In this document: positions 36,745-46,200 of the stretch, in pieces
Numbering within the stretch: position 1 is the first letter of the stretch
Layout of the letters: the number at the start of each line of letters is the position of its first letter
Origin: Corynebacterium capitovis DSM 44611
GTDB taxonomy: Bacteria; Actinomycetota; Actinomycetes; Mycobacteriales; Mycobacteriaceae
Reading direction: 5' to 3'
Length of the DNA stretch: 64,000 nucleotides
NCBI RefSeq assembly: GCF_030440535.1
Contig: NZ_CP047117.1
Span: forward strand, 1,736,001-1,800,000
Program-made: the position numbers and the translations under genes
The notes under the pieces: generated by a model
The model's database searches: none
The model's input: the letters and a program-made list of their open reading frames with translations, nothing else
Told to the model about the DNA's origin: nothing

Positions 36745-37683
36745 ATGACAAAGACCAAGACTGTTTCTGTGCTGGGCGCCGGTAACCTCGGTGCCCAAAT
36801 TGCCTACCGCCTCGCCTTTTACGGCCACGATGTCACCTCCTACGACATCAATGACGACGCCATCGAAGCCGCGAAGAGACGGGTACAAACGATCGCCGGC
36901 AACTACACCCGCGATCTTGAGGGAGTTTCCGAAGACACGGCCGCGGCCGCCGCTGCTGCCATCACTTTCACGACGACCCTCGAGGACGCAGCCAGAGACG
37001 CCGACTACGTTATCGAGGCCGTGCCCGAGAACCTAGAGATCAAGCGGGACACCTACACACGCCTGGCCAGGTTCTTGCCGGAGAAGACCGTCCTTCTCAC
37101 AAACACCTCGACTCTGCTGCCCAGCGACTTCAAGGACGCAACCGGGCGGCCCGAGAAGTTCTTGGCCTACCACTTTGCGAACAATATCCACATCGCCAAC
37201 GTCGTCGAGGTTATGCCGACTCGAGATACGAACCCGGAAATCGTAGAACAGGTGATCGAGTTTGCGCAGACGATGGGCATGCGCCCCATCCGGCTGCACC
37301 GCGAGCACGCGAAGTACATCATCAACTCCTTCTACTCCACCTGGGTCGACCAAGCGCGCGACATGTGGGTCAAGGGAGTCGCTGATATTGAAACGCTGGA
37401 TGAGGTCGCCGCCATGATCGCGGGGTCCGAACAGCTCAGTCCGTTCCTCGCGCAGGACAACACCGGATTGGGCGTGGCCTACGAGATCACGAAGAATCGC
37501 GCAGCAACGGGCGACCCGCTTGCCGCCGAGTTCAGCCGACGCCTGAAGCAAGAATTCATCGACAAGGGCAACATCGGAAAAGAGTCCGGCCAAGGTTTCT
37601 ATGTCTACGACGAAAATGGCAACCCCACTGGGCTGTCCGAGGCCGCGAAGAAGAAGTACCCGCCGGTCGATCCTGGGAAGTAG
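36745..37683 (+). CDS. 3-hydroxyacyl-CoA dehydrogenase family protein
   Basis: 312 residues. Rossmann NAD motif VLGAGNLGAQIA at the N-terminus, the family stretch TNTSTLLPSDF and LAYHFANNIHIANVVEVM, and a 3HCDH C-terminal domain (about 185-290, with GKESGQGFYVYDENGNP). The catalytic His would be in AYHF. Substrate likely a short-chain hydroxyacyl-CoA, but single-gene proteins of this family also act on other hydroxy acids. Downstream of alaT, same operon by spacing. Confidence 0.88.
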   Translation: MTKTKTVSVLGAGNLGAQIAYRLAFYGHDVTSYDINDDAIEAAKRRVQTIAGNYTRDLEGVSEDTAAAAAAAITFTTTLEDAARDADYVIEAVPENLEIKRDTYTRLARFLPEKTVLLTNTSTLLPSDFKDATGRPEKFLAYHFANNIHIANVVEVMPTRDTNPEIVEQVIEFAQTMGMRPIRLHREHAKYIINSFYSTWVDQARDMWVKGVADIETLDEVAAMIAGSEQLSPFLAQDNTGLGVAYEITKNRAATGDPLAAEFSRRLKQEFIDKGNIGKESGQGFYVYDENGNPTGLSEAAKKKYPPVDPGK

Positions 37684-38271
37684 GGCACGTCTTTTCGGCC
37701 CCTCACTTTGGGTTCGCGGCTTTCTCCCCGGCCGTTTTCTCGTCACGGCGCTACCTCACCCGCTTGGGCCAACCTCATCCGGTACGCCGTGGTAGCCTCC
37801 GTGACCGATATTCGAGCTGTTTCCCGCGCCAATACCCACAGGTTCCCCTGCACCGAAGCAACAGGGGGCTCCTCCCCGCTAGCGCGGGGAACCCCCTTCA
37901 TCGTCGGGAAGAATGTGAGCCCGCAAGGAGTTCTAGACTCAGCTTTGAAGTCGCACCACCGCCCCGTCGCAAGCCTTCCGCCCTTTGCTGCGCAACCTTG
38001 AGAGGTCGCGGCTTGGTCCGAGCTATACGCAGGTGGCCGCTGGCCTCCGCGCCGTCGGCCTCAACCCCGACGTGTCAAGGCGTGAGAGCTCAGAGGACGT
38101 AGACTGTGGATAACAGCACGGCTGTGGCGCGCGCCCACCGTTTTGCCACGACGCCCGCAGGGGAAACCCACAATCATAGAAATTGCGGGACTGCGCACGG
38201 AGACACCCACGGCGGCGAGGGCCGGGCGCGGGGCGCATTAACGGGTAAGAACGCAGGGAACGCAAAGGGGA
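37684..38271 (+). other. 588-base gap without a recognisable gene
   Basis: No frame here has family similarity. A 54-codon plus frame (stop at about 38115) reads as Arg/Leu-rich coding-like text, ending LNPDVSRRESSEDVDCG, but has no start codon and no relatives I know; it may be a remnant. The gap contains one orphan CRISPR-like palindrome (37866-37894) and one perfect DnaA box (TGTGGATAA, 38105-38113). Downstream lies the 3' end of the convergent UDP-glucose dehydrogenase gene. Confidence 0.6.
37866..37894. repeat. Single CRISPR-like (type I-E) repeat or orphan hairpin
   Basis: GGGCTCCTCCCCGC TAG CGCGGGGAACCC, written as its 29 positions: CTCCCCGC...GCGGGGAAC, close to the reverse complement of actinobacterial/E. 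coli type I-E repeats (GGxTxATCCCCGCTxGCGCGGGGAACxC). No second copy is found at about 61-base spacing, so this is not an array. It also folds as a hairpin, but no T-run follows, so it is a poor terminator. Confidence 0.5.
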
Positions 38272-39588
38272 TTATCCCCGGCCCAGGGCGCGGAGCCTCC
38301 ACCCCGCGGCCTGCCACGCCTCGGTGGTGAGCACGTTGCGGCCGTCGATAAGCAAGCGATCCTGCACGAGCTCGCCGGCATGGGCGGGATCCATCTCACG
38401 GAACTGTTGCCACTCGGTGGCGAGGATGACGAGTTCAGCGCCGGTGAGGGCGTCGTCGAGGGAGGTGGCGTAGTCGAGGGTCGGGAAGACGCGGCGGGCG
38501 TTGTCCATGGCCTCGGGGTCGTAGACGCGCACGGCGGCACCCGCGAGGGAGAGCTGGCCTGCAACGGCAAGGGCAGGCGAATCGCGGACGTCGTCGGAAT
38601 TGGGCTTGAACGCGGCGCCCAGGACGGTGATGCGGCGGCCGATGAGAGAGCCGAGTTCTTCGCGCGCAAGGTCGACGACGCGCTGGCGGCGGCGCATGTT
38701 GATCGCGTCGACCTCACGGAGGAAGGCCAGGGCCTGGTCGGCGCCGAGCTCACCGGCGCGCGCCATAAACGCCCGGATGTCCTTGGGCAGGCAACCGCCG
38801 CCGAAGCCGAGGCCTGCGCCCAGGAACTTGCGGCCGATGCGGTCGTCGTGGCCGATGGCGTCGGCAAGTTGGGTGACGTCCGCGCCGACGATCTCGCAGA
38901 CCTCGCTGACGGCGTTGATGAAGGAGATCTTCGTGGCCAAGAACGCGTTGGCCGACACCTTGACCAGCTCGGCGGTCTGGAGATTCGTCACGAGGAAGGG
39001 TGTTTCACGCGCCAGCGGGATGGCATAGATTTCGCGGGCGATCGCTTCCGCACGGGAATCCACCCCGCACGTGCCCAGGACGATGCGGTCCGGCTCGATG
39101 GTGTCCTTTACCGCGTAACCCTCGCGCAGGAACTCGGGGTTCCAGGCAATCTCGACGGTCGTGTCCGGTTTAGACAAAGCGTCGGCACGCTCCTGGAGGG
39201 CCGCGGCAGTGCCAACAGGGACCGTCGACTTGCCGAAGATGACGTGATCGCCGGTGAGCTGGGGCACCAGATCGTCGATGACGGCCTCGACATAGCGCGT
39301 GTCAGCCGCGTAAGACCCGCGCTGCTGGGGGGTGCCCACCCCGATGAAATGAACCGTGGCGAAGTCGGCTGCGCGTGCGTAATCCGTCGTAAAATCGAGC
39401 CGGCCGGCCTGGATATTGCGCTCGAGGACCTCGGGCAACCCCGGCTCGAAAAACGGCACCTCCCCGCTAGACAGGCGGGAGATCTTGCTTTCGTCCACGT
39501 CCACACCCAGCACCTCATGGCCAAGCTCGGCCATGCAGGCGGCGTGCGTTGCACCGAGGTAACCGGTGCCGATAACCGTCATACGCAT
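38272..39588 (-). CDS. udgA: UDP-glucose 6-dehydrogenase
   Basis: 438 residues. NAD motif VIGTGYLGATHAACMAELGHEVLGVD at the N-terminus, central helix with NAFLATKISFINAVSEVCE, catalytic Cys266 in GLGFGGGCLPKD and the C-terminal UDP-binding domain. Oxidises UDP-glucose to UDP-glucuronate for cell-envelope or capsule sugars. Several in-frame ATGs cluster at 39582-39600; MRMTVIG (39588) is chosen, though gatggag is 9 bases before 39582, which makes MTVIG also possible. Confidence 0.93.
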   Translation of the reverse strand: MRMTVIGTGYLGATHAACMAELGHEVLGVDVDESKISRLSSGEVPFFEPGLPEVLERNIQAGRLDFTTDYARAADFATVHFIGVGTPQQRGSYAADTRYVEAVIDDLVPQLTGDHVIFGKSTVPVGTAAALQERADALSKPDTTVEIAWNPEFLREGYAVKDTIEPDRIVLGTCGVDSRAEAIAREIYAIPLARETPFLVTNLQTAELVKVSANAFLATKISFINAVSEVCEIVGADVTQLADAIGHDDRIGRKFLGAGLGFGGGCLPKDIRAFMARAGELGADQALAFLREVDAINMRRRQRVVDLAREELGSLIGRRITVLGAAFKPNSDDVRDSPALAVAGQLSLAGAAVRVYDPEAMDNARRVFPTLDYATSLDDALTGAELVILATEWQQFREMDPAHAGELVQDRLLIDGRNVLTTEAWQAAGWRLRALGRG

Positions 39589-39632
39589 GCGCTCCATCAT
39601 GACACGCCGGGAGTGCAGGTGCTCAGCGGCGG

Positions 39633-40196
39633 CTAACGAAAGTTCAAATACGCCTTAGACGGCGTCGGTCCCCTCTGCCCCTGGTATTTCGATCCGAGCG
39701 CTCCGGAACCGTACGGCACCTCGGCGGGCGAGGTCATGCGGAACAGCGCCAACTGCCCCACCTTCATCCCCGGCCACAGGGTGATCGGCAGGTTCGCGAC
39801 GTTCGACAGCTCCAACGTGATGTAACCCGAAAACCCGGGGTCGATGAACCCCGCCGTGGAGTGGGTCAAAAGCCCAAGCCTGCCCAGCGAGCTCTTCCCC
39901 TCCAACCGGCCCGCCAGATCTGCGGGCAGGGTGAACTTCTCCAGCGTTGATCCGAGCACGAACTCGCCCGGGTGCAGGACAAACGCCTCTCCCTCGGGGA
40001 CCTCAACGAGAGTAGTGAGGTCCTCCATCTCGAGCTTCGGATCGATGTGGGTGTACTTCGAGTTGTTGAAAACCCGGAAGAACTTATCCATGCGCACATC
40101 AACTGACGACGGCTGCACCAACCCCGCATCGTACGGATCAATACCGAGCCGGGCGGAATCGACTGCATCGCGGATGTCATGATCAGAGAGAAGCAC
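39633..40196 (-). CDS. dcd: dCTP deaminase (Dcd)
   Basis: 187 residues, GTG start ([13 protein letters not shown]). Homotrimeric dUTPase-like fold: [45 protein letters not shown], with the invariant Arg/Ser/Gly nucleotide loop. Deaminates dCTP to dUTP; some actinobacterial enzymes also hydrolyse to dUMP. The long frame to 40520 is shadow. Upstream (plus) lies tRNA-Gly, divergent. Confidence 0.95.
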   Translation of the reverse strand: MLLSDHDIRDAVDSARLGIDPYDAGLVQPSSVDVRMDKFFRVFNNSKYTHIDPKLEMEDLTTLVEVPEGEAFVLHPGEFVLGSTLEKFTLPADLAGRLEGKSSLGRLGLLTHSTAGFIDPGFSGYITLELSNVANLPITLWPGMKVGQLALFRMTSPAEVPYGSGALGSKYQGQRGPTPSKAYLNFR

Positions 40197-40262
40197 GTCG
40201 ATCAGTGTACGGGAGGTGCGTTTTTTATCTCTCGGCAGCCGAGTGCTACAGTAAAACGCGCT

Positions 40263-40336
40263 GCCGGCGTAGTTTAGTGGTAGAACATCAGCTTCCCAAG
40301 CTGAGAGTGCGAGTTCGATTCTCGTCGCCGGCTCCA
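40263..40336 (+). tRNA. tRNA-Gly, anticodon CCC, with encoded CCA
   Basis: Cloverleaf: acceptor stem GCCGGCG (40263-40269) pairs with CGCCGGC (40326-40332), T discriminator, CCA at 40334-40336. Anticodon stem TCAGC/GCTGA with loop TTCCCAA, anticodon CCC (codon GGG). T-loop TTCGATTC intact. The D-arm is AGTGGTAG. Confidence 0.95.
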
Positions 40337-40342
40337 ATGTCA

Positions 40343-40790
40343 TCAGTCGCGGCATGTGTGCCAGATGGCCCTGTACGGTTGGAACAGTGTTCCGCTTGTG
40401 CAGGGCTTTTTGCTTTGCCGCTCCCCGGTTTCGTGCCGAGGCGGGCCTATTCGACCACAAGCGCGTGCGGGACGTGAAAGCCCAGGAGCGAAAGCCTTGG
40501 CGTCGAATAGCGAGGCCCACACGGCAGGGATGACGTGGACTTCTTCCTCGGCGATGACCGCTACCTGGCTCTCATCTTCCGGTCCGCGCAGCATGCCCCA
40601 GCGTTCGTTGTACTCCACTGTGTCCCCCATCCTGTTCGGCGCGCGGTTGTAGATCACCAGCTGGCCCTCGGCTGCGGGTATCGCGGTGCCGTCGGTGCTC
40701 AGCACGTCAGCAGGCGCCCAGTCCTCTTCCGAACCGTTCGCGGCGCGTTCCCGCGGGGTATCCAGAATCGCGGTTGCGGCCCACGGGCAC
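40343..40790 (-). pseudogene. Unrecognised coding remnant
   Basis: Minus-strand frame with strong coding-like codon use between about 40785 and 40470, reading LDTPRERAANGSEEDW...GQLVIYNRAPNRMGD...[16 protein letters not shown]...[18 protein letters not shown], then degenerate text. The coding character begins before any in-frame ATG/GTG (first GTG at 40708) right at the DinB stop codon, so the 5' end seems lost. I do not recognise the family. It may be a decayed gene fragment or a small gene with an unusual start. Confidence 0.4.
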
Positions 40791-41294
40791 CTAAACCGCC
40801 GGCATACCCGCCACGTAGTGCACCTGCGCGAGGTGCTCCAGGGCGTCGAGGAGGGTCGAGGTCACCCGCACCTGGCGTGAGACGGGTTCTCCGTCGAAGA
40901 TATCCACGGTGTCGTCCCAGGCGTCTTCGCCCACCGCGCCGATGTAGGAGGAGACGGCGTCCAAAGAGGCTGACACGTAGTTAAGCAGGACGTCCGCGTC
41001 GCAGACGTGCACCGCGTGGGCCTGCTCGGGGGTGTGCCCGTAGCCCATGCTGTCACCGAGCTCGCCAAGCGCGACTTGATTCCTGAAACCCTGCGAAACC
41101 CATACCTCCTGCCCGCCGGAAAGCACCGCGAGCTGGATGTCGAGTTCGCGGCCGGTGTGCCACAGCAGCCACGCCACCGAGTTGGGGTGATCACCAGGGT
41201 GGGCGGCGAGGCGCTTGCCCGTCAGATGGGGAAGCTCAGCGAGGGAGAAGCGGACTCGCGCAGCGAGGTCTTGGAGGGTGTCGGGTGCATTCAT
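40791..41294 (-). CDS. DinB/mycothiol-S-transferase-like protein (DUF664 type)
   Basis: 167 residues. The helical bundle with His in WLLWHTGRELDIQLAVL and HLAQVHYVAGMPAV at the C-terminus gives the three-His metal pattern of DinB-like proteins. In actinobacteria these include mycothiol-dependent transferases and isomerases; substrate unknown. Follows the VanW gene by 9 bases, on the same strand. Confidence 0.75.
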   Translation of the reverse strand: MNAPDTLQDLAARVRFSLAELPHLTGKRLAAHPGDHPNSVAWLLWHTGRELDIQLAVLSGGQEVWVSQGFRNQVALGELGDSMGYGHTPEQAHAVHVCDADVLLNYVSASLDAVSSYIGAVGEDAWDDTVDIFDGEPVSRQVRVTSTLLDALEHLAQVHYVAGMPAV

Positions 41295-41303
41295 GGCCCC
41301 AGG

Positions 41304-42998
41304 CTAGCTGCAGCGAATGATCGGCTGCGGGTCGTAGACGGTCGTCTGAGTTTCCCGGGAGATGACGTTGCCCGCGAGGTCGGAGATGACGCGGGTATCG
41401 GACGTCGTGAAGCCTGGTGCCCCACCGGAGGGCGAGCAGGTTGAACCCGACAGGGTCTGCGAGCGCGGCTCGGTTTGGGCCCAGCGGCCCCCGTTGATGG
41501 ACTCGACGCTGTACGTCTTCACGCCCATGAGATTGACGGTGACCTGTGAGCTGTCCGCGCTGGCGACAATCCTGACCGGGTAAGGAGAATCGTTGCGGAA
41601 CTGTAGGTCGATGGCACCTTCGTACACCGTGGCTTCGCGCCCGGCCGGGTAGCGGGAGATGTAATAGGAATGCGCGGTGTGCGCCACGTCGATCATGCCG
41701 GCGAAGTACGAAGCGTTGTAAAGCGTGGTGGCAAACTGCGAAATGCCGCCGCCCACCGCGGTATCGGAATGGCCGTCCAGGATGATGCCGGATTCGATGT
41801 AACCTTGCGCGGTGCCGCGGGGCCCGGTGTAGCCGTTCAGGGAGAAGGTCTCACCAGGGTTGACGATCGCGCCGTTGACCGTGTTGGCAACCAGCCGGAT
41901 GTTGGTGCCCGACGCGGAGCTGAAGCCGCCGGTGGTGAACGTGCCGACGACGTCGTTGAAGGTGGCGCTTCGCGCCTGCTCCGTTGTATAGGCAGCGGGA
42001 ACGGCCTTGTACTCGGCGTCCCACGCCCGCTCGGCGGTGCCGAGGACACGCGCATCGAGGTCGGCCAACGCCTTATCCCAGTCGACGACGGACCCATCCA
42101 CGCTCGGCTGAACCCCGCCACCGGAGAGCACACGAGCATTCTGCATCTGTGTCTCGGTGCCGCTCAGCTGCTCCGCGAAGAGCTCCTGGGCCCGCGCGTG
42201 GTCCACGCGTGGCGTGATGTGGCCGTCTACGTTGGGGAACTGAACCACATCACCAATCTGCTCCTTCGCGATGACGGCCTCCGCGCCCCGCCCCCGCAAC
42301 GTCAGCGGCCCGGACAGCGCAGCCTTCACCGGCCCGCTCAACGCGGCGTCCATGGCGTCCTTATTGATTGCCGGTTCGACGTCCTCCGGTTCCACCTTCA
42401 CCCCGCTGGGGTTGAGCCAGCCCGCCGTCAGCTCATCTTTCAGCGAGGCCACGGACACCTGCTGCCCGAGCACCGGGTCGGTCACCTGGGGGGAGCCGTT
42501 GGCGATGGTCACGGAGCCGTCGATAGGCGAGCTGAAAAGCTCAGCCTGCAGCCGCTCAAGCTGGGGGCTAAGCGCAGTCTCATCGACGGTGGAGACGATA
42601 TCTACCTCGTGGGAGCGCAGGAGCCCTGCGAGGCGGGTGAAGGGGTTGAGCGATTCCTCGCCCGCCTTGTCGACGGTCGCGCGCCAGTCAATGCCCAAGC
42701 CTGCCTGGGCGGGCACGACCGTCGCGGTCTTCGTCCCCGCTGTGACGGTTACGGGTGAGCTGGCGGTGCTACCCAGCTCGCGCTCGAGCGTGCTCACTGC
42801 CTCATCCGGGACCATCCCGCCAATCGACACCCCGCCTACCGACGTCCCCCGCGGCACGCTTCCGCGGTTCAAGGCCACGTCCGCGAGGTAGATCGCGAGG
42901 ACGACCGCGAGCAGGCCCAGCACCGCACCCGCGACGACCTTTCCGGCGCTCATGCCGCGGCCGCCCGTGGAGGAGGAAGAAGACTTGAGGGTAGTCAC
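41304..42998 (-). CDS. VanW-family envelope protein with N-terminal anchor
   Basis: 564 residues. A cytoplasmic Ser-rich start, one membrane helix (about 20-42: VVAGAVLGLLAVVLAIYLADVAL), two peptidoglycan-binding-like (PG_binding_4) repeats (about 60-280), then the VanW domain at about 345-475 (GTFTTGGFSSASGTNIRLVANTVNG, NPGETFSLNGYTGPRG, GGGISQFATTLYNASYFAG). Likely faces the periplasm and has to do with the cell wall. The name comes from the vancomycin cluster, but resistance is not implied. Divergent from the DUF2613 gene at 43076. Confidence 0.88.
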   Translation of the reverse strand: MTTLKSSSSSTGGRGMSAGKVVAGAVLGLLAVVLAIYLADVALNRGSVPRGTSVGGVSIGGMVPDEAVSTLERELGSTASSPVTVTAGTKTATVVPAQAGLGIDWRATVDKAGEESLNPFTRLAGLLRSHEVDIVSTVDETALSPQLERLQAELFSSPIDGSVTIANGSPQVTDPVLGQQVSVASLKDELTAGWLNPSGVKVEPEDVEPAINKDAMDAALSGPVKAALSGPLTLRGRGAEAVIAKEQIGDVVQFPNVDGHITPRVDHARAQELFAEQLSGTETQMQNARVLSGGGVQPSVDGSVVDWDKALADLDARVLGTAERAWDAEYKAVPAAYTTEQARSATFNDVVGTFTTGGFSSASGTNIRLVANTVNGAIVNPGETFSLNGYTGPRGTAQGYIESGIILDGHSDTAVGGGISQFATTLYNASYFAGMIDVAHTAHSYYISRYPAGREATVYEGAIDLQFRNDSPYPVRIVASADSSQVTVNLMGVKTYSVESINGGRWAQTEPRSQTLSGSTCSPSGGAPGFTTSDTRVISDLAGNVISRETQTTVYDPQPIIRCS

Positions 42999-43075
42999 TC
43001 ATCTAAAGGTAGTGGACAACGCCCCAACTGCCCAGATAGAGGCCGCGCGGATTGCTCGCTGCTACACTTTTGCCC

Positions 43076-43273
43076 ATGCCAATCGAAAGCCGGGCGCAGC
43101 TGCGCCGCGCGGTGTCCCCGCTGCTGGCCAGCATTGTCGTGGGTATCGTGCTGGGTACTGTGGGGATCTTGGGCGTGGCGTCGTTCTCGGGGCAGAACAC
43201 CGTGCCCTCCGGCAACGCCGTACCCGCCGACCAGGCCGTGCTGGGCGGCCCGGAGTACGGTTCCCGCCAGTAA
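43076..43273 (+). CDS. Small membrane protein, DUF2613 family
   Basis: 65 residues starting MPIESRAQLRR. A single membrane helix (about 15-40: SPLLASIVVGIVLGTVGILGVASF) and a hydrophilic tail ending PEYGSRQ. Fits the actinobacterial DUF2613 family, found beside the AftD gene. Seven bases before that gene, so co-transcribed; probably an accessory of envelope synthesis. Confidence 0.75.
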   Translation: MPIESRAQLRRAVSPLLASIVVGIVLGTVGILGVASFSGQNTVPSGNAVPADQAVLGGPEYGSRQ

Positions 43274-43279
43274 CCGCTC

Positions 43280-46200
43280 GTGCCTGTACCGCCCGTGCCC
43301 GCCCGCCGCTGGGCTGCCAGCGGGTCGGCCGCCCACTGGGTCGGGTGGGTGGTGCTTGCCACGCTTGCGTTCCTCCAATCCCCGGGGCGTGTCAGCGCCG
43401 ACACCAAGTTTGACCTGACGCAGAACCCGGCTGGCTTCCTGGCCCAGGCGGCAAGCGCGTACACCGACCGCTTCACGCTGGGTCAAATTCAAAACCAGGC
43501 CTACGGTTATTTCTTCCCCCAGGGCCCGTTCTTCCTGCTCCCGCTCCCGGACTGGGTCACGCAGCGGCTGTGGTGGACCCTGCTCATGGGCCTGGCCTTT
43601 TCCGGCATGCTCATCCTCGCGCGCCGCATGGGCATCGGCCCCGGCGGCCCCGCGATGACCGCAGCGGCGCTCTACGCCCTCAGCCCCCGCATCCTGACCA
43701 CGCTCACCGCCATCTCCTCCGAGGCGTGGCCGGTGGCGCTCGTCCCGTGGACGCTCATCCCGTTGATGCAGCGCACGCCGCAGGTCGCGGCCTCGCTCAT
43801 CCCCATCGCGCTGATGGGCGCCGTCAACGCCACGGCGACGATCTTGGCCTGCGTCCCCGCGTTTGTCCTCCTGCTCACGCGCCGTTCCTGGGCGCGCCTC
43901 GCCGCGTGGTGCGGCGGGACTGTCCTGGTCAGCGCGTGGTGGATCGGACCGCTGCTCGTCGTGGGCCGGTATTCGCCCCCGTTCACGGAGTTCATCGAGT
44001 CCGCCTTCGTTACCACCCACTGGCTCAACCCCGCCGAGGTGCTGCGCGGCACGACGAGTTGGTCGCCCTTCGTTGACACGGAACGCGCCGCCGGCTTCGT
44101 GCTCGTTTCTGAACCCGTCTTCATCCTGGCCACCTCCTTCGTTGCCGCCCTCGGGTTCGCCGGCCTCGCGCGCCGCGACATGCCGGGGCGCACCTTCTGC
44201 GTGGTTCTGCTCAGCACCGGGTTCCTCGTCCTCTGCGGGGCGCACTTTGCCACCTCGCTTCTCGACGGCCCCCTCGCCCCCTTTCGCAACCTGCACAAAT
44301 TGGATCCGGCGGTCCGGCTTCCCCTGTGCCTGGGCGCTGGCTGGGCCGTCGAGAAGCTGCGAAGGCGCGGACGCACCCCCGCCCTTGTTGGCGCGCTGCT
44401 CGTGGTCGTTGTCTCCCTCGCCCCGGCGTGGTCATTACGCCTGCTGCCGGAGGGGACGTGGACCGAGGTTTCTCCCGACTGGATCGCCGCAGGTCAGTGG
44501 CTCGACGCCAACGCCGCGCAGACGCGCACGCTGGTCGTCCCGGCGGCGTCGTTCGCCCGTCAGACGTGGGGGTGGACCCGGGACGAGCCGATCCAGGCCG
44601 TCAGCCACGTGCCCTTCGCGGTGCGCGACGCGGTTCCGCTTGTGAACCCGGAGGCGATCCGCGGCCTCGACGGCCAGGTCGCGGCGCTGGATTGGGAGGC
44701 GTTGCGCTCTATCGGGGTCGGCGTCGTGGTGGTGCGACACGACCTGGCGTCCGACCCCACCACCCCCGACCTCGGCGAGCCGACCGTCAATTTCGGCGAC
44801 GTTGATATCTACGCCCGCGACGTGAACCGCGGCATGATGATCACCAGCGACGAGCCAGTGCGTGTCGACGGTGGAGGCGAGGTGCTGCCCCTGCTCTACC
44901 GGGAGTTGGGCTACTTCCCGGCGCGCGTTGGCTCCGGTGATGCGGACATCGTCACCGACACCCCAGCGCTGGCCGCCCGCAACTACGGCACGCTCGACTC
45001 CCCGCTTTCCGCCCAGCTGCACGATGAAACCGAGGGCGCCGACGTACGCAACCGCCTGAAGGATTACCCCTCGGCTGGCACCCGCGTCGGCGTGACGCAG
45101 GACGGGTCCACGCGGGCATCGAGCTCCGCCGCCGATGCGACCGCCTTCGGCGGCGCACATCCTGCGGCGTCGCTCACCGCCGCTTTCGACGGGCTCGCCG
45201 ACACCGCGTGGTGGCCCGCACCCGGCGATACCCGGGGGTGGATCGAATCCAGCGTCACCGACGGACGGGTGACGATCACCGCTACAGAGGACACGACGAT
45301 GAGCGTGAGCTCGGGCGATTCCGTGGAGGATGTCTCCCTCGTCGGGGGCGAGCCGCGCACCATTTCGGTGGGCGGGCCGACAGTGCGCATCACCCTCACG
45401 CAGCGCGTGGGAATCACGGACCTGGAGACGGGGGCGCACCGCATCGTCGAGGTGCCCGGCACCGCCGACACGTACTTCTTCCAGCGGATGTTCCCGGCCA
45501 CGGACATTCTTCAGCGCCGCTTCACCACGGCGGAGGCGGCCACCTGGCGTTTCAGCCACCCCGCCACCGTCGACGGCGAACGGGTCGAGGGCTCGGTGTC
45601 CCTTCAGGCGGGCACCCACGAGATCCTCACCGACGCCGAGACCCTCCTCATATCCAGCACCGACGTGCCCGACGCGCGCTGGAAAAGCTTCGGCGGCACC
45701 CTGGAGGCGCGGGACGAGGAGCGCACGATCGTGACCACCCGCGCCTACAACGAGGGCCTCCGCGCACACATCGGAGGCGTCGAGCTCGAGCCCGAGCTTA
45801 TCGACGCCGGCGCCCAGGCATTCCGCGTCCCCGCCGGCCTCAGCGGAACGTTCACGATGACCTTTGCCGGCGACCGCCCGTACCGGCTCAGCTTAGCGTG
45901 CGGCGGCGCGGTCTCCGCGTTGGCGCTGGCGGTGTGCGTGTGGGCTGCGTGGCGGCGTCAGCCCCCCGCACCTCCACATTCCCCCGAGCTCGCGGGTGCT
46001 TCCCGCGTGATGGCCTCGCCCATCGTCGCGGCGGTAGCGGTGGGCCTGACCCCCGCACTAGCCCCCGCACTGGCCCCCGGAGCACTGGCGGCCACCGCGG
46101 TGTGGGCGGTACGCCGGTACACACTGATCCCCAGCTGGGCTTTGTCCGGGGGCCTCGCCGTCTTCATGGGGCTGTGGCTCGCCCGCGCGCCCTGGCCCGG

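Noticed and set aside
37866..37894. A CRISPR array
   Set aside because: Only one repeat copy; no second at repeat-spacer distance and no cas genes.
38380..39636. 418-codon plus frame
   Set aside because: Antisense of UDP-glucose dehydrogenase.
41304..42998. Vancomycin resistance from the VanW-family gene
   Set aside because: VanW-type proteins are common in actinobacteria without vanHAX genes, none of which are here.
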